DNA from: a bacterium
GTDB lineage: Bacteria > Bacteroidota > Ignavibacteria > SZUA-365
NCBI GenBank assembly: GCA_020444325.1
Contig: JAHLLD010000016.1
Coordinates: 62,001-126,000, forward strand
Reading direction: 5' to 3'
DNA length: 64,000 nt
Each line of letters begins with the position of its first letter. Position 1 is the stretch's first letter. Shown piece after piece: positions 44,091 through 53,145 of this stretch. Below the pieces are notes generated by a model. That model saw only the letters and a program-made list of their open reading frames with translations. It was not told the origin of the DNA and did not search any database. The position numbers were made by a program, and so were the translations under genes.

Positions 44091-44426
44091 ATGAAAACCA
44101 CGTTTTTTGCAATGCTCGCAGCGATCATGTTGTTCACCGCATGTGGCGGTGGAGAATCCGACAAGCAGGACGAAGGCATGCAGAATGAAGGCACCGAGCA
44201 AATGGACAGCAACGGTGAAGCAACACAGGCCGTGTTCTACTGCCCGATGAAATGCGAAGGCGAAAAAACCTATGCCGAGCCCGGTACCTGTCCCGTCTGC
44301 GGCATGGACCTTGTCGAGCAGGGCGCCGCAGATGACGGCCACATGGAAGATGGTCACATGCACGAAGGGGACCATGAAGGTCACGATCACGGCAACATGG
44401 ACGAAGGCGAAGAGAGCAGCTATTAA
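44091..44426 (+). CDS. Small metal-binding lipoprotein with His/Met-rich tail
   Basis: A 111-residue lipoprotein (lipobox MLFTAC, Cys 18). Residues 50-74 form a heavy-metal-binding domain like that of CusB (FYCPMKCEGEKTYAEPGTC then PVCGMDL). The last ~30 residues are rich in His, Met and acidic residues (DGHMEDGHMHEGDHEGHDHG), typical of periplasmic Cu/Ag-binding segments. It is the last gene of the efflux cluster and is followed by a strong terminator. A role as metal chaperone or sink feeding CusB, like CusF but unrelated in fold, is inferred from domain and position. Confidence 0.85.
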   Translation: MKTTFFAMLAAIMLFTACGGGESDKQDEGMQNEGTEQMDSNGEATQAVFYCPMKCEGEKTYAEPGTCPVCGMDLVEQGAADDGHMEDGHMHEGDHEGHDHGNMDEGEESSY

Positions 44427-44444
44427 TCGCTCGATCATCGCAGC

Positions 44445-44480
44445 AACGAAAAAGGGTCCCACACGGGACCCTTTTTCGTT
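44445..44480. terminator. Bidirectional intrinsic terminator
   Basis: Perfect 16-bp inverted repeat AACGAAAAAGGGTCCC / GGGACCCTTTTTCGTT with a 4-base ACAC loop. It lies between the convergent metal-binding lipoprotein and DUF4382 genes. A- and T-runs flank the stem on both strands. Confidence 0.93.
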
Positions 44481-44495
44481 GAACATTCGATAATC

Positions 44496-45281
44496 TTATT
44501 CCAGCGTCACAGTGCCGATGGCGTTGTCTGCTCCGGCGGTGACGGTGATGCCCGTCTGGCTGTAGGTGTTGTCCATCGTGTCGGTGATGGTGATATCATA
44601 CTCGCCGGGGGGCAGGTAGGCAATGCGGAACTCGCCCGTCGTGATGTCCACCGGCGTCGAGGTGACTTCCACGCCATTCTGCGAGGCGACGGCGAGGGGA
44701 GCGCTTTCGGGATTGCTCACGGTGCCGGAGATGGATCCGGTCGTCGCCATTTCAACCACGCGAAGTGTCGGCTTCAGCTTGTAACCGTTGGGATGCTGCG
44801 GATTGCCCGTAGTGACGATGGATGCATGGGCATCGAAATCGATCACGAATTCATACGTGGAACCGGCAACGAGATCAAAGTTGGTGATGAGCTTGAGTCC
44901 CGTCTGCTCCGCGCTGGGAATGGTTACCGTATGGGTCACGCCATCGACCACCACTTCTGCATCAGTAACCATCAGGCGGATCTGCGTCACCTTGCCGGGA
45001 TCCACATCCGCGCGTCCCAGTTCGATGGAATTGCCGTTGTTCCACTCCAGAAGATTGATGGTAACAGGGTTGCCGGAGAGCACGACCCAACCGCCATTCA
45101 TGCTGACGGCGACTTCACTGAACGTGATGTTGACCTCATCGTATTCCGCAGGAGCATCGGTCAGACTGACTGCAATGGTTGCTTTCGTTGCAGGCTGATT
45201 GCCATCGTCGTCATCACTGCAGGCCGTGAAGCCCAGTGTGACAGCCAACAGCAATGCCAGAAGAATTCGAGTTGATTTCAT
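44496..45281 (-). CDS. DUF4382 lipoprotein with carboxypeptidase-regulatory-like domain
   Basis: 261 residues from the ATG at 45281 (MKSTRILLALLLAVTLGFTAC, lipidated Cys 21, then an acidic DDDDG). The DUF4382 core is KATIAVSLTDAPAEYDEVNITFSEVAV ... VNLLEW-like (VTINLLEWNNGNSIELGRAD) ... VTQIRLMVTDAEVVVDG. After a linker, a C-terminal regulatory-like beta-sandwich (GSISGTVSNPESAPLAVASQ ... GEFRIAYLPPGEYDITITD) follows. Longer in-frame start 45389 is rejected because the signal peptide begins at 45281. A surface or periplasmic role is likely; no enzymatic motif. Confidence 0.85.
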   Translation of the reverse strand: MKSTRILLALLLAVTLGFTACSDDDDGNQPATKATIAVSLTDAPAEYDEVNITFSEVAVSMNGGWVVLSGNPVTINLLEWNNGNSIELGRADVDPGKVTQIRLMVTDAEVVVDGVTHTVTIPSAEQTGLKLITNFDLVAGSTYEFVIDFDAHASIVTTGNPQHPNGYKLKPTLRVVEMATTGSISGTVSNPESAPLAVASQNGVEVTSTPVDITTGEFRIAYLPPGEYDITITDTMDNTYSQTGITVTAGADNAIGTVTLE

Positions 45282-45438
45282 GGGAACCTCTTCATTGATA
45301 TTGATCGAAATTGCTCTATCTACCCAGTTTGATGCTTTTTTGCGCTCTGAGGATGCGCTAACATACTCAATACTACGCAATATACGCACTCATGGTTCCT
45401 GTCGCGCCCGCCTACGTCACGCTGCGCTAACGAAGCCC

Positions 45439-45626
45439 GAGATCGAAATCGAAATCGAAGTCGAAATCGAAATCGAAGTCGAAGTCGAAATCGATGTCGA
45501 AATCGAAATCGCCTGTCGCGGCGTAGTTGAGCGGAGCGAAACGAAGCCGGAAAATCGAAATCGAAATCGCCTGTCGCGGCGTAGTTGAGCGAAGCGAAAC
45601 GAAGCCGGAAAATCGAAATCGATTCT
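45439..45626. repeat. GAAATC hexanucleotide microsatellite with two 58-bp direct repeats
   Basis: About 12 tandem hexamers of GAAATC/GAAGTC (45439-45510), followed by a 58-bp unit containing GCCTGTCGCGGCGTAGTTGA and ACGAAGCCGGAAAATCG, repeated directly at 45511-45568 and 45569-45626. The flank CGCCTACGTCACGCTGCG (45409-45426) reappears reverse-complemented with one mismatch near 62.09 kb beside the other microsatellite. The 357-bp gap between the DUF4382 gene and rtcB is mainly this element plus ~130 bp of AT-richer leader sequence. Confidence 0.8.
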
Positions 45627-45638
45627 ACGGGGCAAAAA

Positions 45639-47075
45639 CTATCCTTTAATTACCCCAAGTGGCTTAAACCGCGCCACCCGCAGCGTAATTCCCGCATTGT
45701 GCATGACGGAGACGACGTCTGCGACATCCTTGTACGCGTGGGGCATTTCTTCGGCGATGGTGCGTTTGCCGGTGGCCTGGATTTCGACGCCGCGGTCGCG
45801 CAGTTCGGCGATCATGTCGCGTCCTACGCTGGCTTTCATCGCTTTTTTGCGGCTCATGTGGCGTCCCGCGCCGTGACAGGAGCTTCCGAAGGTTTCACGC
45901 ATGGCCTTGTCGGTGCCGATGGTGAGGTAGGAGTAGCGTCCCATATCGCCGGGAATCAGCACGGGTTGTCCGAGATCGCGGTATTTGGCAGGGACGTGAG
46001 GATTTTTCGGTCCGTACGCCCGCGTGGCGCCTTTGCGGTGCATGCAGACGCGCTGCGGACTGCCATCCACCTCATGCGTCTCGAACTTTGCGATGTTGTG
46101 GCAGATGTCGTACACGGGCTGGAAGCCGGCATCACGCGGAGAGATCGCCAGTGCTTCGAGAAACGCCTTCTCGGCGAGATGCATGATGACCTGGCGATTG
46201 GCGAACGCGTAATTCGCAGCACAGCGCATGGCGCCGATGTATGCGCGTCCCTCATCACTGCGCAGGGGAGCGCAGGCAAGCTGACGATCCGGTATTGCAA
46301 TGCCGTATTTCTCCGTGGCGCGCTGCGTGACCTTCAGGAAATCATCGCAGACCTGGTAGCCGAAGCCGCGGCTGCCGCAGTGAATCAGCACCACGATACC
46401 GTCCGTCTCCAGCCCGAAACGCTCCGCCGCTTCCGGGTGATGGATTTCGTCCACGCGTCCGATTTCCAGGAAGTGATTGCCCGAGCCGAGCGTTCCCAGC
46501 TGATCGGCACCGCGCTGCCAGGGCCGCGCATCCACTGCCTCCGGATCCGCATCCGCCAGGCAGCCGCCTTCTTCGATGAACTGCAATTGTTCCTCACTCC
46601 CGAATCCCCGCTGCACGGCCCAGGCCGCGCCCTGGAGGGCCACATCGCGCAGTTCCTTTTTCGATAACTTTTTTATCGCACGGGAGGCCCCCACACCGGT
46701 GGGGACGTGTTGGAAGAGGCTGCTTACGAGCTGGCGGATGCGTGGACGCACATCCGCATCCTTCAGTTTCGTCGCCACAAGGCGTACGCCGCAGTTGATG
46801 TCATATCCCACTCCGCCGGGGGAAATGACGCCTTCTTCGCTGTCCGTCGCGCAGACGCCGCCGATGGGGAAGCCGTAGCCCCAGTGAATATCCGGCATCG
46901 CGAGGGAATAGCGGACGATACCCGGCAAATGGGCAACGTTGGACACCTGCTCCAGGCTTTTATCCTGCCGGATGACATCCATCATCGCCGCACTTGCATA
47001 CACGCGTCCCGGAACCCGCATCCCGCCCGTTTTCGGGATTTCCCAGCTGTTCTCGTCGATCTGTCGCAGTTTCAT
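45639..47075 (-). CDS. rtcB: RtcB RNA ligase
   Basis: 478-residue GTP/Mn-dependent ligase that joins RNA 3'-phosphate or 2',3'-cyclic phosphate ends to 5'-OH ends. Metal- and guanylate-binding segments are intact: GGVGYDINCGVRL, GSGNHFLEIGRVDE, VVLIHCGSRGFGYQV, and the guanylylation-site region SSCHGAGRHMSRKKA. The N-terminal PDIHWGYGFPIGGV block is also present. The start at 47075 (MKLRQIDENSWEIPK) is preferred to the in-frame ATG at 47135. No archease or rtcA neighbour is present, so the role may be RNA repair or tRNA maturation. Confidence 0.95.
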   Translation of the reverse strand: MKLRQIDENSWEIPKTGGMRVPGRVYASAAMMDVIRQDKSLEQVSNVAHLPGIVRYSLAMPDIHWGYGFPIGGVCATDSEEGVISPGGVGYDINCGVRLVATKLKDADVRPRIRQLVSSLFQHVPTGVGASRAIKKLSKKELRDVALQGAAWAVQRGFGSEEQLQFIEEGGCLADADPEAVDARPWQRGADQLGTLGSGNHFLEIGRVDEIHHPEAAERFGLETDGIVVLIHCGSRGFGYQVCDDFLKVTQRATEKYGIAIPDRQLACAPLRSDEGRAYIGAMRCAANYAFANRQVIMHLAEKAFLEALAISPRDAGFQPVYDICHNIAKFETHEVDGSPQRVCMHRKGATRAYGPKNPHVPAKYRDLGQPVLIPGDMGRYSYLTIGTDKAMRETFGSSCHGAGRHMSRKKAMKASVGRDMIAELRDRGVEIQATGKRTIAEEMPHAYKDVADVVSVMHNAGITLRVARFKPLGVIKG

Positions 47076-47433
47076 ATTCGCTTCCTTTCTCTCGTGTATC
47101 GCAGGAAATATTGGGAACATTGTGGAGAGATTCAATCAAACGTAGATGCGCTGAGAGCAACGTGCATTGACACCGATATACAAGAGATATTGACATCCAG
47201 AAATAAAAATCGTAAGGTATCAGGAACCTGTGCTGCCTGTATTCTCGCTGTTTCCGTTTCGTGTGGATTGCGGTCTGGTCGACACAGGGGAGAGGGTTGT
47301 TTCTTCCCGGGGGAGGAAGCACCCCGTGACATGACCGTCATCGCATCGGCTTTGGATAGTACGCTGCGGGGCTGGTGCCCTGCCTCTTTAAAGCACCGTT
47401 CACCGAGTATCGGCTCGAAACAGGAGGTTCGGT
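47076..47433. other. Divergent 358-bp intergenic region between rtcB and the A gene
   Basis: An AT-richer patch (about 47130-47225) contains two TTGACA hexamers (47167-47172 and 47190-47195). The second is followed 17 bases later by TAAGGT, a weak -10. GGAGG stands just before the downstream ATG. No repeat copy, RNA gene or ORF could be supported. Confidence 0.35.
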
Positions 47434-50400
47434 ATGAAACTCTGTCAGCTCACCCTCCACGCAGTACTGCTCCTTCTTGTACTCGGCAAGGCTCAGGCCG
47501 GTTCGTCACAGGATTCCGTCCTCATACACAACGCACCGGTGTATTTCACCGCGAACGCCGGACAGTGGGATACGCAGGTTCGGTTCGCCGCGCTCGGGAC
47601 GCAGAGTTCTGCGTGGCTGTGCGATGACGGGATTGTCCTTGTTCGATCCAGGAAGTCGCTGAAGTTTCCAGAAGAACTCGGCATCAGTACCAAACCGCGA
47701 GCGGATCAGGAGATGGTAAAACTCACTTTTCAGAACCCGTCGCCACGAATGCGGGTTGTCGCGGCGGATACGACCTTCGCTCGTACGCAGTTCTACCTTG
47801 GGCGAGATTCGGCGAACTGGCATGAATCGGTCTCCAATCACCGAGCCGTACGGTACCAGAATATTTGGGATGGTGTCGACATGGAATATACCGTTGGAGA
47901 GAACGGGGTCCTGCGACAGACTTTTTTTATTGCGCCTGGTACGAATTTGGCGCAAAACTGTCTAAAAGCAAGTGGTGCGGGAGCCGGTGAGATCCGTATC
48001 ATGCTGAACGAAGCGCTTGCAGGTGCCGCGGTCAATTCGATCTCAAACGGCGGTTTCAAATTCAAGGACACGCTCGCCCTGACGATGGAATACAATACCG
48101 GGTTGTATTTCGGTCAGGACCACGGTTGCCATGCAGTGACGCGCAACGGCGAGCTTGTACTGCTGGGATGGACTGGCGACCCGGCGTTACCACTTCGAAA
48201 CGCCCTTCAGGACACACTCTACGACAGAGGGGCTGTTTTCGTCATGCGATTCGACAGCACCGGAAGAGATTACCGGTATTGCACGTACATCAGGGGAGAT
48301 CCTCCTCTTGTACAGAACAGACTGCGATCACTGGCAGTCGATTCCGAAGGTGATGCCTATGGAGTCGTCGGTACGCAGGAGGGAATGCCGCTACTCTCGA
48401 ATACTTATCAGGGTTTTCCTGAGTACAGTCCGAATGTATTGGATACAACCTTCGCACCATACCTGCTCCGACTCACGCCGGATGGCATGCTCCGGGGTTC
48501 TACATATCTGGGGGGGCCGGGGCATTTCTGGGTGAAGCATCTCGTTGTCTCGGATCGCGGTGTTTTCGTTGCGGGCGAAAGCAATTACGCACCTCTCCGC
48601 ACCACGCCCAACGCGCTTCTCGGCTCGAACCGCGATGCCGCGAAACACGCCGTAGCCTGTGCGCGGCTTACGCACGGCCTGGATTCCCTCGTTTTTCTCT
48701 CGTACGTCATTGCTATGACGCAGGCCCCGCATGTTGCGGGCGGATTCACCAACTATGTGAGCGACATCAATCCTGACGGAGATGGCAATCTTTTGCTTGC
48801 ATTCAATATATCAGAATCAGCTAACGACACCGTGACCATCCCCGGTATCGGACGTGGTGAGTACGATGGCTACCTGGTTGCGAAGCTGTCAGCGGACGGT
48901 AAACGGATGCTGTTCGCCAGGCACATCGATTTTCCGGACATTTCCGGGGATCGTTGGGGTGGGGTATTTGGAGGCATTTTCTCGGTCAACATTCGCGCCG
49001 ATGGACAGATTGATGTTTTTGGTAACACCGTCCAGGATTCGCCGGAACCTCCCTCGCTTCCTCCCGGCTGGATCGATGATGCCGTGGTGTCGCCGCCTTC
49101 CGGTTCGGGTTCGGACCAGCTGAAATGGGCGATGCGCATGAGCGCCGCGGGAGAATTTCTCTATGGTGTGTACTATGGGCGTTCGCAAGGATTCAGCGCC
49201 ATGTCGAAGCTCACACGAAACAACACCTGTGGCGGATATTTGTGGACATGCCCGAACATGATCCGGCGAGATATTCTCCGGCCGGTGGATCCCGTCAGCA
49301 GTGTGGGGGACACTCTGCACGAACACTTCTTCCTCGACATCGGCGATGACCTGCGTGTGCGCACCGCTACGGGTTGGGACGCGGCGTATATCCCGAAATA
49401 TTTCGATTCTGACGGAACGCTGTCGACCGACGCACACGGATACTCCTATCTCCTGGGCCGTACGTACTGGAAGGAGAATTATCGGTACTTCAACTCGTGG
49501 AAACCGCTCTCCACAGCGGAACTGGGGTTTTTCTATCTCACGCGCTTTCGCTTTTACACGCCCTGCTGGCAGGTGGGATGCGAGATCGTAACGCCGGATA
49601 CCATTCATATCGAGCGCCGACGAGGGTATTATGCTCCCGACGAATTCACGGTAGGATATACGGTCACCAACTACAGCGCCGCGAAATCCGCGCGTATCGA
49701 TCATGCTGTGATCGAATTGCCTCCAGGTTTGCAACTTGTCTCAGGAATGCCGTCGCAGCAAATGTCACCGCCTGAGCTGGCTCCGGGAAATTCCGCCTAC
49801 TGTTCCTGGCGGGTGCGCATCACCGATCCAGGACTCTTGACAGATCACGGCCTCTCCGATACCGCACTGATCCGATGCCGCGTGTATTATGTCGATCCGG
49901 AATCGGGCCAGACCTGGCCGATGGGCGAGGAACTCTGCGAGAAGGATATCGTGGTCAATGTCTACGACGAGCCCGACCCGAATCTTGTCTGTACGGTTGC
50001 GGGTCCTGATTCGCTGTTCTGGCGCGGATCTGGGTATTCTCCGTTTCCGGGTGGCAATCCCGGACCTGTGACTTATCACGTCACCCTCACGAATCTGGAG
50101 AAGGATACGATCGATATCACGTCCTTTATCATGCGTGCCTTCGAGCATTGCCGGATTGTCGGTACTCCGCAGTTCCCAGGCCTGCGGCTTGCACCCGGCG
50201 CGACACACGCATTTGATGTCCTCGTCCTTGTCGATCCGGTGCTCGTTCCACGCACGATCCGCATCGAAACAGACGCTCTCGATATCTACAACGTTCCGGT
50301 CAGCAGCTGCGCGGCGGAGACGCGCGTGCCGGGTGTGCGGGATCTGCCATGTGCGGTCACGGGTCCTGCCCGGATCCGGTGGTATCCCAAATCCGGCCAG

Positions 50401-52422
50401 GCGTACCCTGGTCTGCTCACTCTGACGCTGCATCTGGACAGTCCGCTCGACACTGTGCGTGCAGGTGTGTGTACCTGGATTGATACATCATCGGCTCCGC
50501 ATGTATCCCTTGCACCGGGTGATTCCGCGAGTCGTCCGCCGGTCGATATCGCAGAAGGAGGGACATACGAACCATACTGGCGTTTCGTGCTCGCTCGTCC
50601 GCCCTCGTCGAACGCGTCCGATACCATCCGTTTCACCTATGAAGCAGACGGCGTGCAGTACGCGTGCGTGTATGTGATCACCATCGATGTGATCCTGATC
50701 GAGAAAAGCGTGATCTGTGATCTCATGGGAACGGATTCCCTCTCCATCGCACAGATCCAAGCGCGAGAACAGGCGCAGCTGCATTACGCGCTCACCAACA
50801 CCGGTACGATAACTGTGGATGTGGACCGGTACGAGCTCGCCATCGTTCCTGCTGCGGGATTCCCGGAAGCAGGTCTTATCAGTCTCGATCCGCTCGTGCG
50901 TGCGGGTGGGAGCATTGATCCGGGCGATGATATCACGATGGACTGGAACCTCCATGCGCTGATTCTGCGTACATCACGCACGGCGGAGTGTACCGTCACC
51001 GCGTACGATGCGAACGACAGCGTGCTTGCCGTGTGCACGCACACGATCGCGCTTGAAGGACTCGATGGGCTGATCTGCACGATGACCGCGACAGACTCGG
51101 TGCACTTCAATCGCGCGGAACTGCGATATGAGCCTGAAGAGATTACGGCAACATTTTCACTCGAGAACCTTCTCGACACCGAAGAAACGAACATCGAAGC
51201 GGTTATAGATCTCACGCAGTCGCCGCGGTTCATGCTCGATCCTTCTGAAACCGCGAGCAAAGCCATCTCCGTCCTCGACAGTCACTCCACTGCGAATCTC
51301 ACCTGGATTCTCATCCCACAGCCCGCAACTACCGCCGAGGATCAGGAAATCATCGTGCGCTACCGTTCCGATGAGCAGAGCGAGTGGAAAGAGTGCAGCG
51401 TGATTATTCACATCGAAGTCTGGCCGGAAGAGATGGGCATTGCCTGTGCAACCGGTGGACACGATTCCCTCTACGCAGATCCGTACTACGAACGTTTCAT
51501 CCCTAATCCGCTATTCGTGTCGTACACGGTGACGAATACCGGGACAATCGCTCTCACGGGCTGTGAGGCTTCGATTGTCCTTCCTCCCGAATTCATCCTT
51601 GACGGATCGGACAGCACGCAGCTATTCACATCGCCGGAGTTTGCAAATCAGCAGGGGGGCCCTGTCCCTCCCGGCACACTTCTCCCGAACGCATCCTGCA
51701 CGCGGTGGTGGATGATCACACCGTCCACTCAGCTGACGGCAGTAGGAACAGTGGACATTCGCTGGCAGTGGCGCAGTGATCAGCAGGGAAGTGGTGATGG
51801 GTGCAGTTCGTCCATCGAAGTCGTCTTCGATTCCCCGGGCAGTATCGTGCTTTCGCCGAAGCACCTGTACTTCGAAGCCGAGCGCGGCGGACCAATCCCC
51901 GCTGCGCAGAACGTCCTCCTGTGGACGGGCGGGGGAAACTCCATGCCCTGGAGCATGCAGCCTTCCGAAACCTGGCTGAATGCAAATCCACTCTCCGGCA
52001 GCCAGGAAGCCACGGTCGCTGTGCAGCCGAACAGCACGATGCTCGATGTGGGTGGACACGCAGCCGCACTGAACGTGTCCGCAACTCCATCGAATCGCAG
52101 CATCGCAGTGACATACGTGATTCGAAAGAGCACCGGTGTTGGCGATCCGTCTCTACCCACCGCGTTAACCCTCGAAGCATGGCCGCAGCCGGTCACGATC
52201 GGTGGTATGCTGCAGGTGGCCATTGCGGGTGCGGGAGATGAGAGCTATCGTCTGTCCCTGTACGACATGCTCGGACGCGAACGACTTTCCCGCACGCTAG
52301 AAGCTGGCGAACAGTGGAGGATATCTGTGTCCGGCGCACAGTTCACTCCGGGAAGCTACATACTTCGCGTCACAGCTGCGGACGGTGCGCAGGTGTCGAG
52401 GCTTATATCGGTGATCAGATGA
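47434..52422 (+). CDS. Giant T9SS secreted protein A (DUF7948-like N-terminus, propeller, six Ig-like modules, BACON-like domain)
   Basis: A 1662-residue exported protein with AGGAGG before the ATG and signal peptide MKLCQLTLHAVLLLLVLGKAQAG. Residues ~30-200 match the DUF7948-type domain that precedes SBBP repeats (VYFTANAGQWDTQVRFAA ... TQFYLGRDSANWHESVSNHR ... AVRYQNIWDGVDMEYTV). A propeller-like SBBP region follows. From ~710 come six ~110-residue modules, each starting with a cysteine and a D-S pair (CEIVTPDTIHIERRRGYYAP, CTVAGPDSLFWRGSGYSPFP, CATGGHDSLYADPYYERFIP). Next is a BACON-like domain (LYFEAERGGPIPAAQNVLLW, WSMQPSETWLNANPLSG) and a type-A sorting domain (LEAWPQPVTIGGMLQVAI, LSLYDMLGRERLSRTL, GSYILRVTAADG). 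It is a paralogue of the gene at 56785, nearly identical over the C-terminal third. Confidence 0.87.
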   Translation: MKLCQLTLHAVLLLLVLGKAQAGSSQDSVLIHNAPVYFTANAGQWDTQVRFAALGTQSSAWLCDDGIVLVRSRKSLKFPEELGISTKPRADQEMVKLTFQNPSPRMRVVAADTTFARTQFYLGRDSANWHESVSNHRAVRYQNIWDGVDMEYTVGENGVLRQTFFIAPGTNLAQNCLKASGAGAGEIRIMLNEALAGAAVNSISNGGFKFKDTLALTMEYNTGLYFGQDHGCHAVTRNGELVLLGWTGDPALPLRNALQDTLYDRGAVFVMRFDSTGRDYRYCTYIRGDPPLVQNRLRSLAVDSEGDAYGVVGTQEGMPLLSNTYQGFPEYSPNVLDTTFAPYLLRLTPDGMLRGSTYLGGPGHFWVKHLVVSDRGVFVAGESNYAPLRTTPNALLGSNRDAAKHAVACARLTHGLDSLVFLSYVIAMTQAPHVAGGFTNYVSDINPDGDGNLLLAFNISESANDTVTIPGIGRGEYDGYLVAKLSADGKRMLFARHIDFPDISGDRWGGVFGGIFSVNIRADGQIDVFGNTVQDSPEPPSLPPGWIDDAVVSPPSGSGSDQLKWAMRMSAAGEFLYGVYYGRSQGFSAMSKLTRNNTCGGYLWTCPNMIRRDILRPVDPVSSVGDTLHEHFFLDIGDDLRVRTATGWDAAYIPKYFDSDGTLSTDAHGYSYLLGRTYWKENYRYFNSWKPLSTAELGFFYLTRFRFYTPCWQVGCEIVTPDTIHIERRRGYYAPDEFTVGYTVTNYSAAKSARIDHAVIELPPGLQLVSGMPSQQMSPPELAPGNSAYCSWRVRITDPGLLTDHGLSDTALIRCRVYYVDPESGQTWPMGEELCEKDIVVNVYDEPDPNLVCTVAGPDSLFWRGSGYSPFPGGNPGPVTYHVTLTNLEKDTIDITSFIMRAFEHCRIVGTPQFPGLRLAPGATHAFDVLVLVDPVLVPRTIRIETDALDIYNVPVSSCAAETRVPGVRDLPCAVTGPARIRWYPKSGQAYPGLLTLTLHLDSPLDTVRAGVCTWIDTSSAPHVSLAPGDSASRPPVDIAEGGTYEPYWRFVLARPPSSNASDTIRFTYEADGVQYACVYVITIDVILIEKSVICDLMGTDSLSIAQIQAREQAQLHYALTNTGTITVDVDRYELAIVPAAGFPEAGLISLDPLVRAGGSIDPGDDITMDWNLHALILRTSRTAECTVTAYDANDSVLAVCTHTIALEGLDGLICTMTATDSVHFNRAELRYEPEEITATFSLENLLDTEETNIEAVIDLTQSPRFMLDPSETASKAISVLDSHSTANLTWILIPQPATTAEDQEIIVRYRSDEQSEWKECSVIIHIEVWPEEMGIACATGGHDSLYADPYYERFIPNPLFVSYTVTNTGTIALTGCEASIVLPPEFILDGSDSTQLFTSPEFANQQGGPVPPGTLLPNASCTRWWMITPSTQLTAVGTVDIRWQWRSDQQGSGDGCSSSIEVVFDSPGSIVLSPKHLYFEAERGGPIPAAQNVLLWTGGGNSMPWSMQPSETWLNANPLSGSQEATVAVQPNSTMLDVGGHAAALNVSATPSNRSIAVTYVIRKSTGVGDPSLPTALTLEAWPQPVTIGGMLQVAIAGAGDESYRLSLYDMLGRERLSRTLEAGEQWRISVSGAQFTPGSYILRVTAADGAQVSRLISVIR

Positions 52423-52423
52423 G

Positions 52424-52509
52424 ATCAATGGGAACGCCGATTTTCACGGGTATTACTGATTTTCGCGGAAGAGGGGGGGGGGGGGCGGATTTGCTGATTT
52501 CCGTGTTAA
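52424..52509. repeat. Dispersed palindromic repeat, copy R9, with a 13-base G tract
   Basis: ATCAATGGGAACGCCGATTT begins 1 bp after the stop of gene A. The centre of the unit is replaced by a run of 13 G (52473-52485). The remnant of the right arm ends CTGATTTCCGTGTTAACC. From 52510 to 52600 there is no recognisable feature. Confidence 0.65.
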
Positions 52510-52599
52510 CCAGCGTGATTGCGCTGGTGTTGGCAGATACGAAGGCGCCTGCCGACAACGACTCCGCGCAGCGGAGGCGAAAACCACCCACTCCCTTAT

Positions 52600-53145
52600 C
52601 GCAGCACATGCAGCATTATGAGTACTATTCCCGAAAAAAAGGTTATTAAATGCTTGCATTGTGCGGTTTTTTTTTTTATCTTTCGGTATCGGTTACGGCA
52701 ATCCGAAAATATGAGGAACGGTCTCCCTGAAGATCTGCATGGGGGACACCGTGAATTCTACGCCACTGCGGCGATACAGCGATTGTTCTACCAATGAAGA
52801 GGTGAGGTTTGGAGACTGGGGATGAAATGTAGCACCGGGTGCAAAGGGAGCGACGCGAAGAGTCGGCATACGGGGCAAAGCTGGGACAGAGGACACGCGG
52901 CGAGGGAAGTAGGTTCGCCTGTTTCTGATACCGCAGAGTTATCCGCAACAACATCGTAACCACGAAACCAACGTATGATCGGTACATGGACACCGCTTGG
53001 TCGCTTGCGTACCTGGCTGTTCTCCCTGTATCGCCGAGCGCAATAATCAACAGCCGACCTCACGGACCTGAGTCTCCCGCAAAGAAGCATCAGGTGCCAC
53101 AAGGCCGGCAAGGTCCGTAGACCACCAGTAATTACAGGAATTCCA
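52600..53145. repeat. Long conserved leader of gene B (copy 1 of ~545-bp block)
   Basis: This block is almost identical to 62342-62886, upstream of B'; the offset is 9741-9742 bp with few substitutions and a one-base indel. It starts near ATGAGTACTATTCCCG and includes a T11 run (52667-52677; interrupted in copy 2), CCCTGAAGATCTGCATGGGG and many dyads. Minus-strand ORFs exist in both copies, but no protein family was recognised. It most likely represents a promoter/5'-leader conserved by recent duplication or gene conversion. Confidence 0.75.

Noticed and set aside
45199-45588. Acidic E-I-E-V repeat protein across the GAAATC array
   Set aside because: Translation of a hexamer microsatellite; no ribosome binding site or conserved part.
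52800-52960. c-di-GMP (GEMM) riboswitch in the B leader, suggested by GGTGCAAAGGGAGCGACGCGAAG
   Set aside because: The conserved GEMM core and the tetraloop/receptor order are not matched; only loose word similarity.
52676-53050. Conserved minus-strand ORF in the B and B' leaders (also 62387-62791)
   Set aside because: The frame is conserved only because the DNA is nearly identical; composition and sequence show no family, and the reading frames end differently in the two copies.
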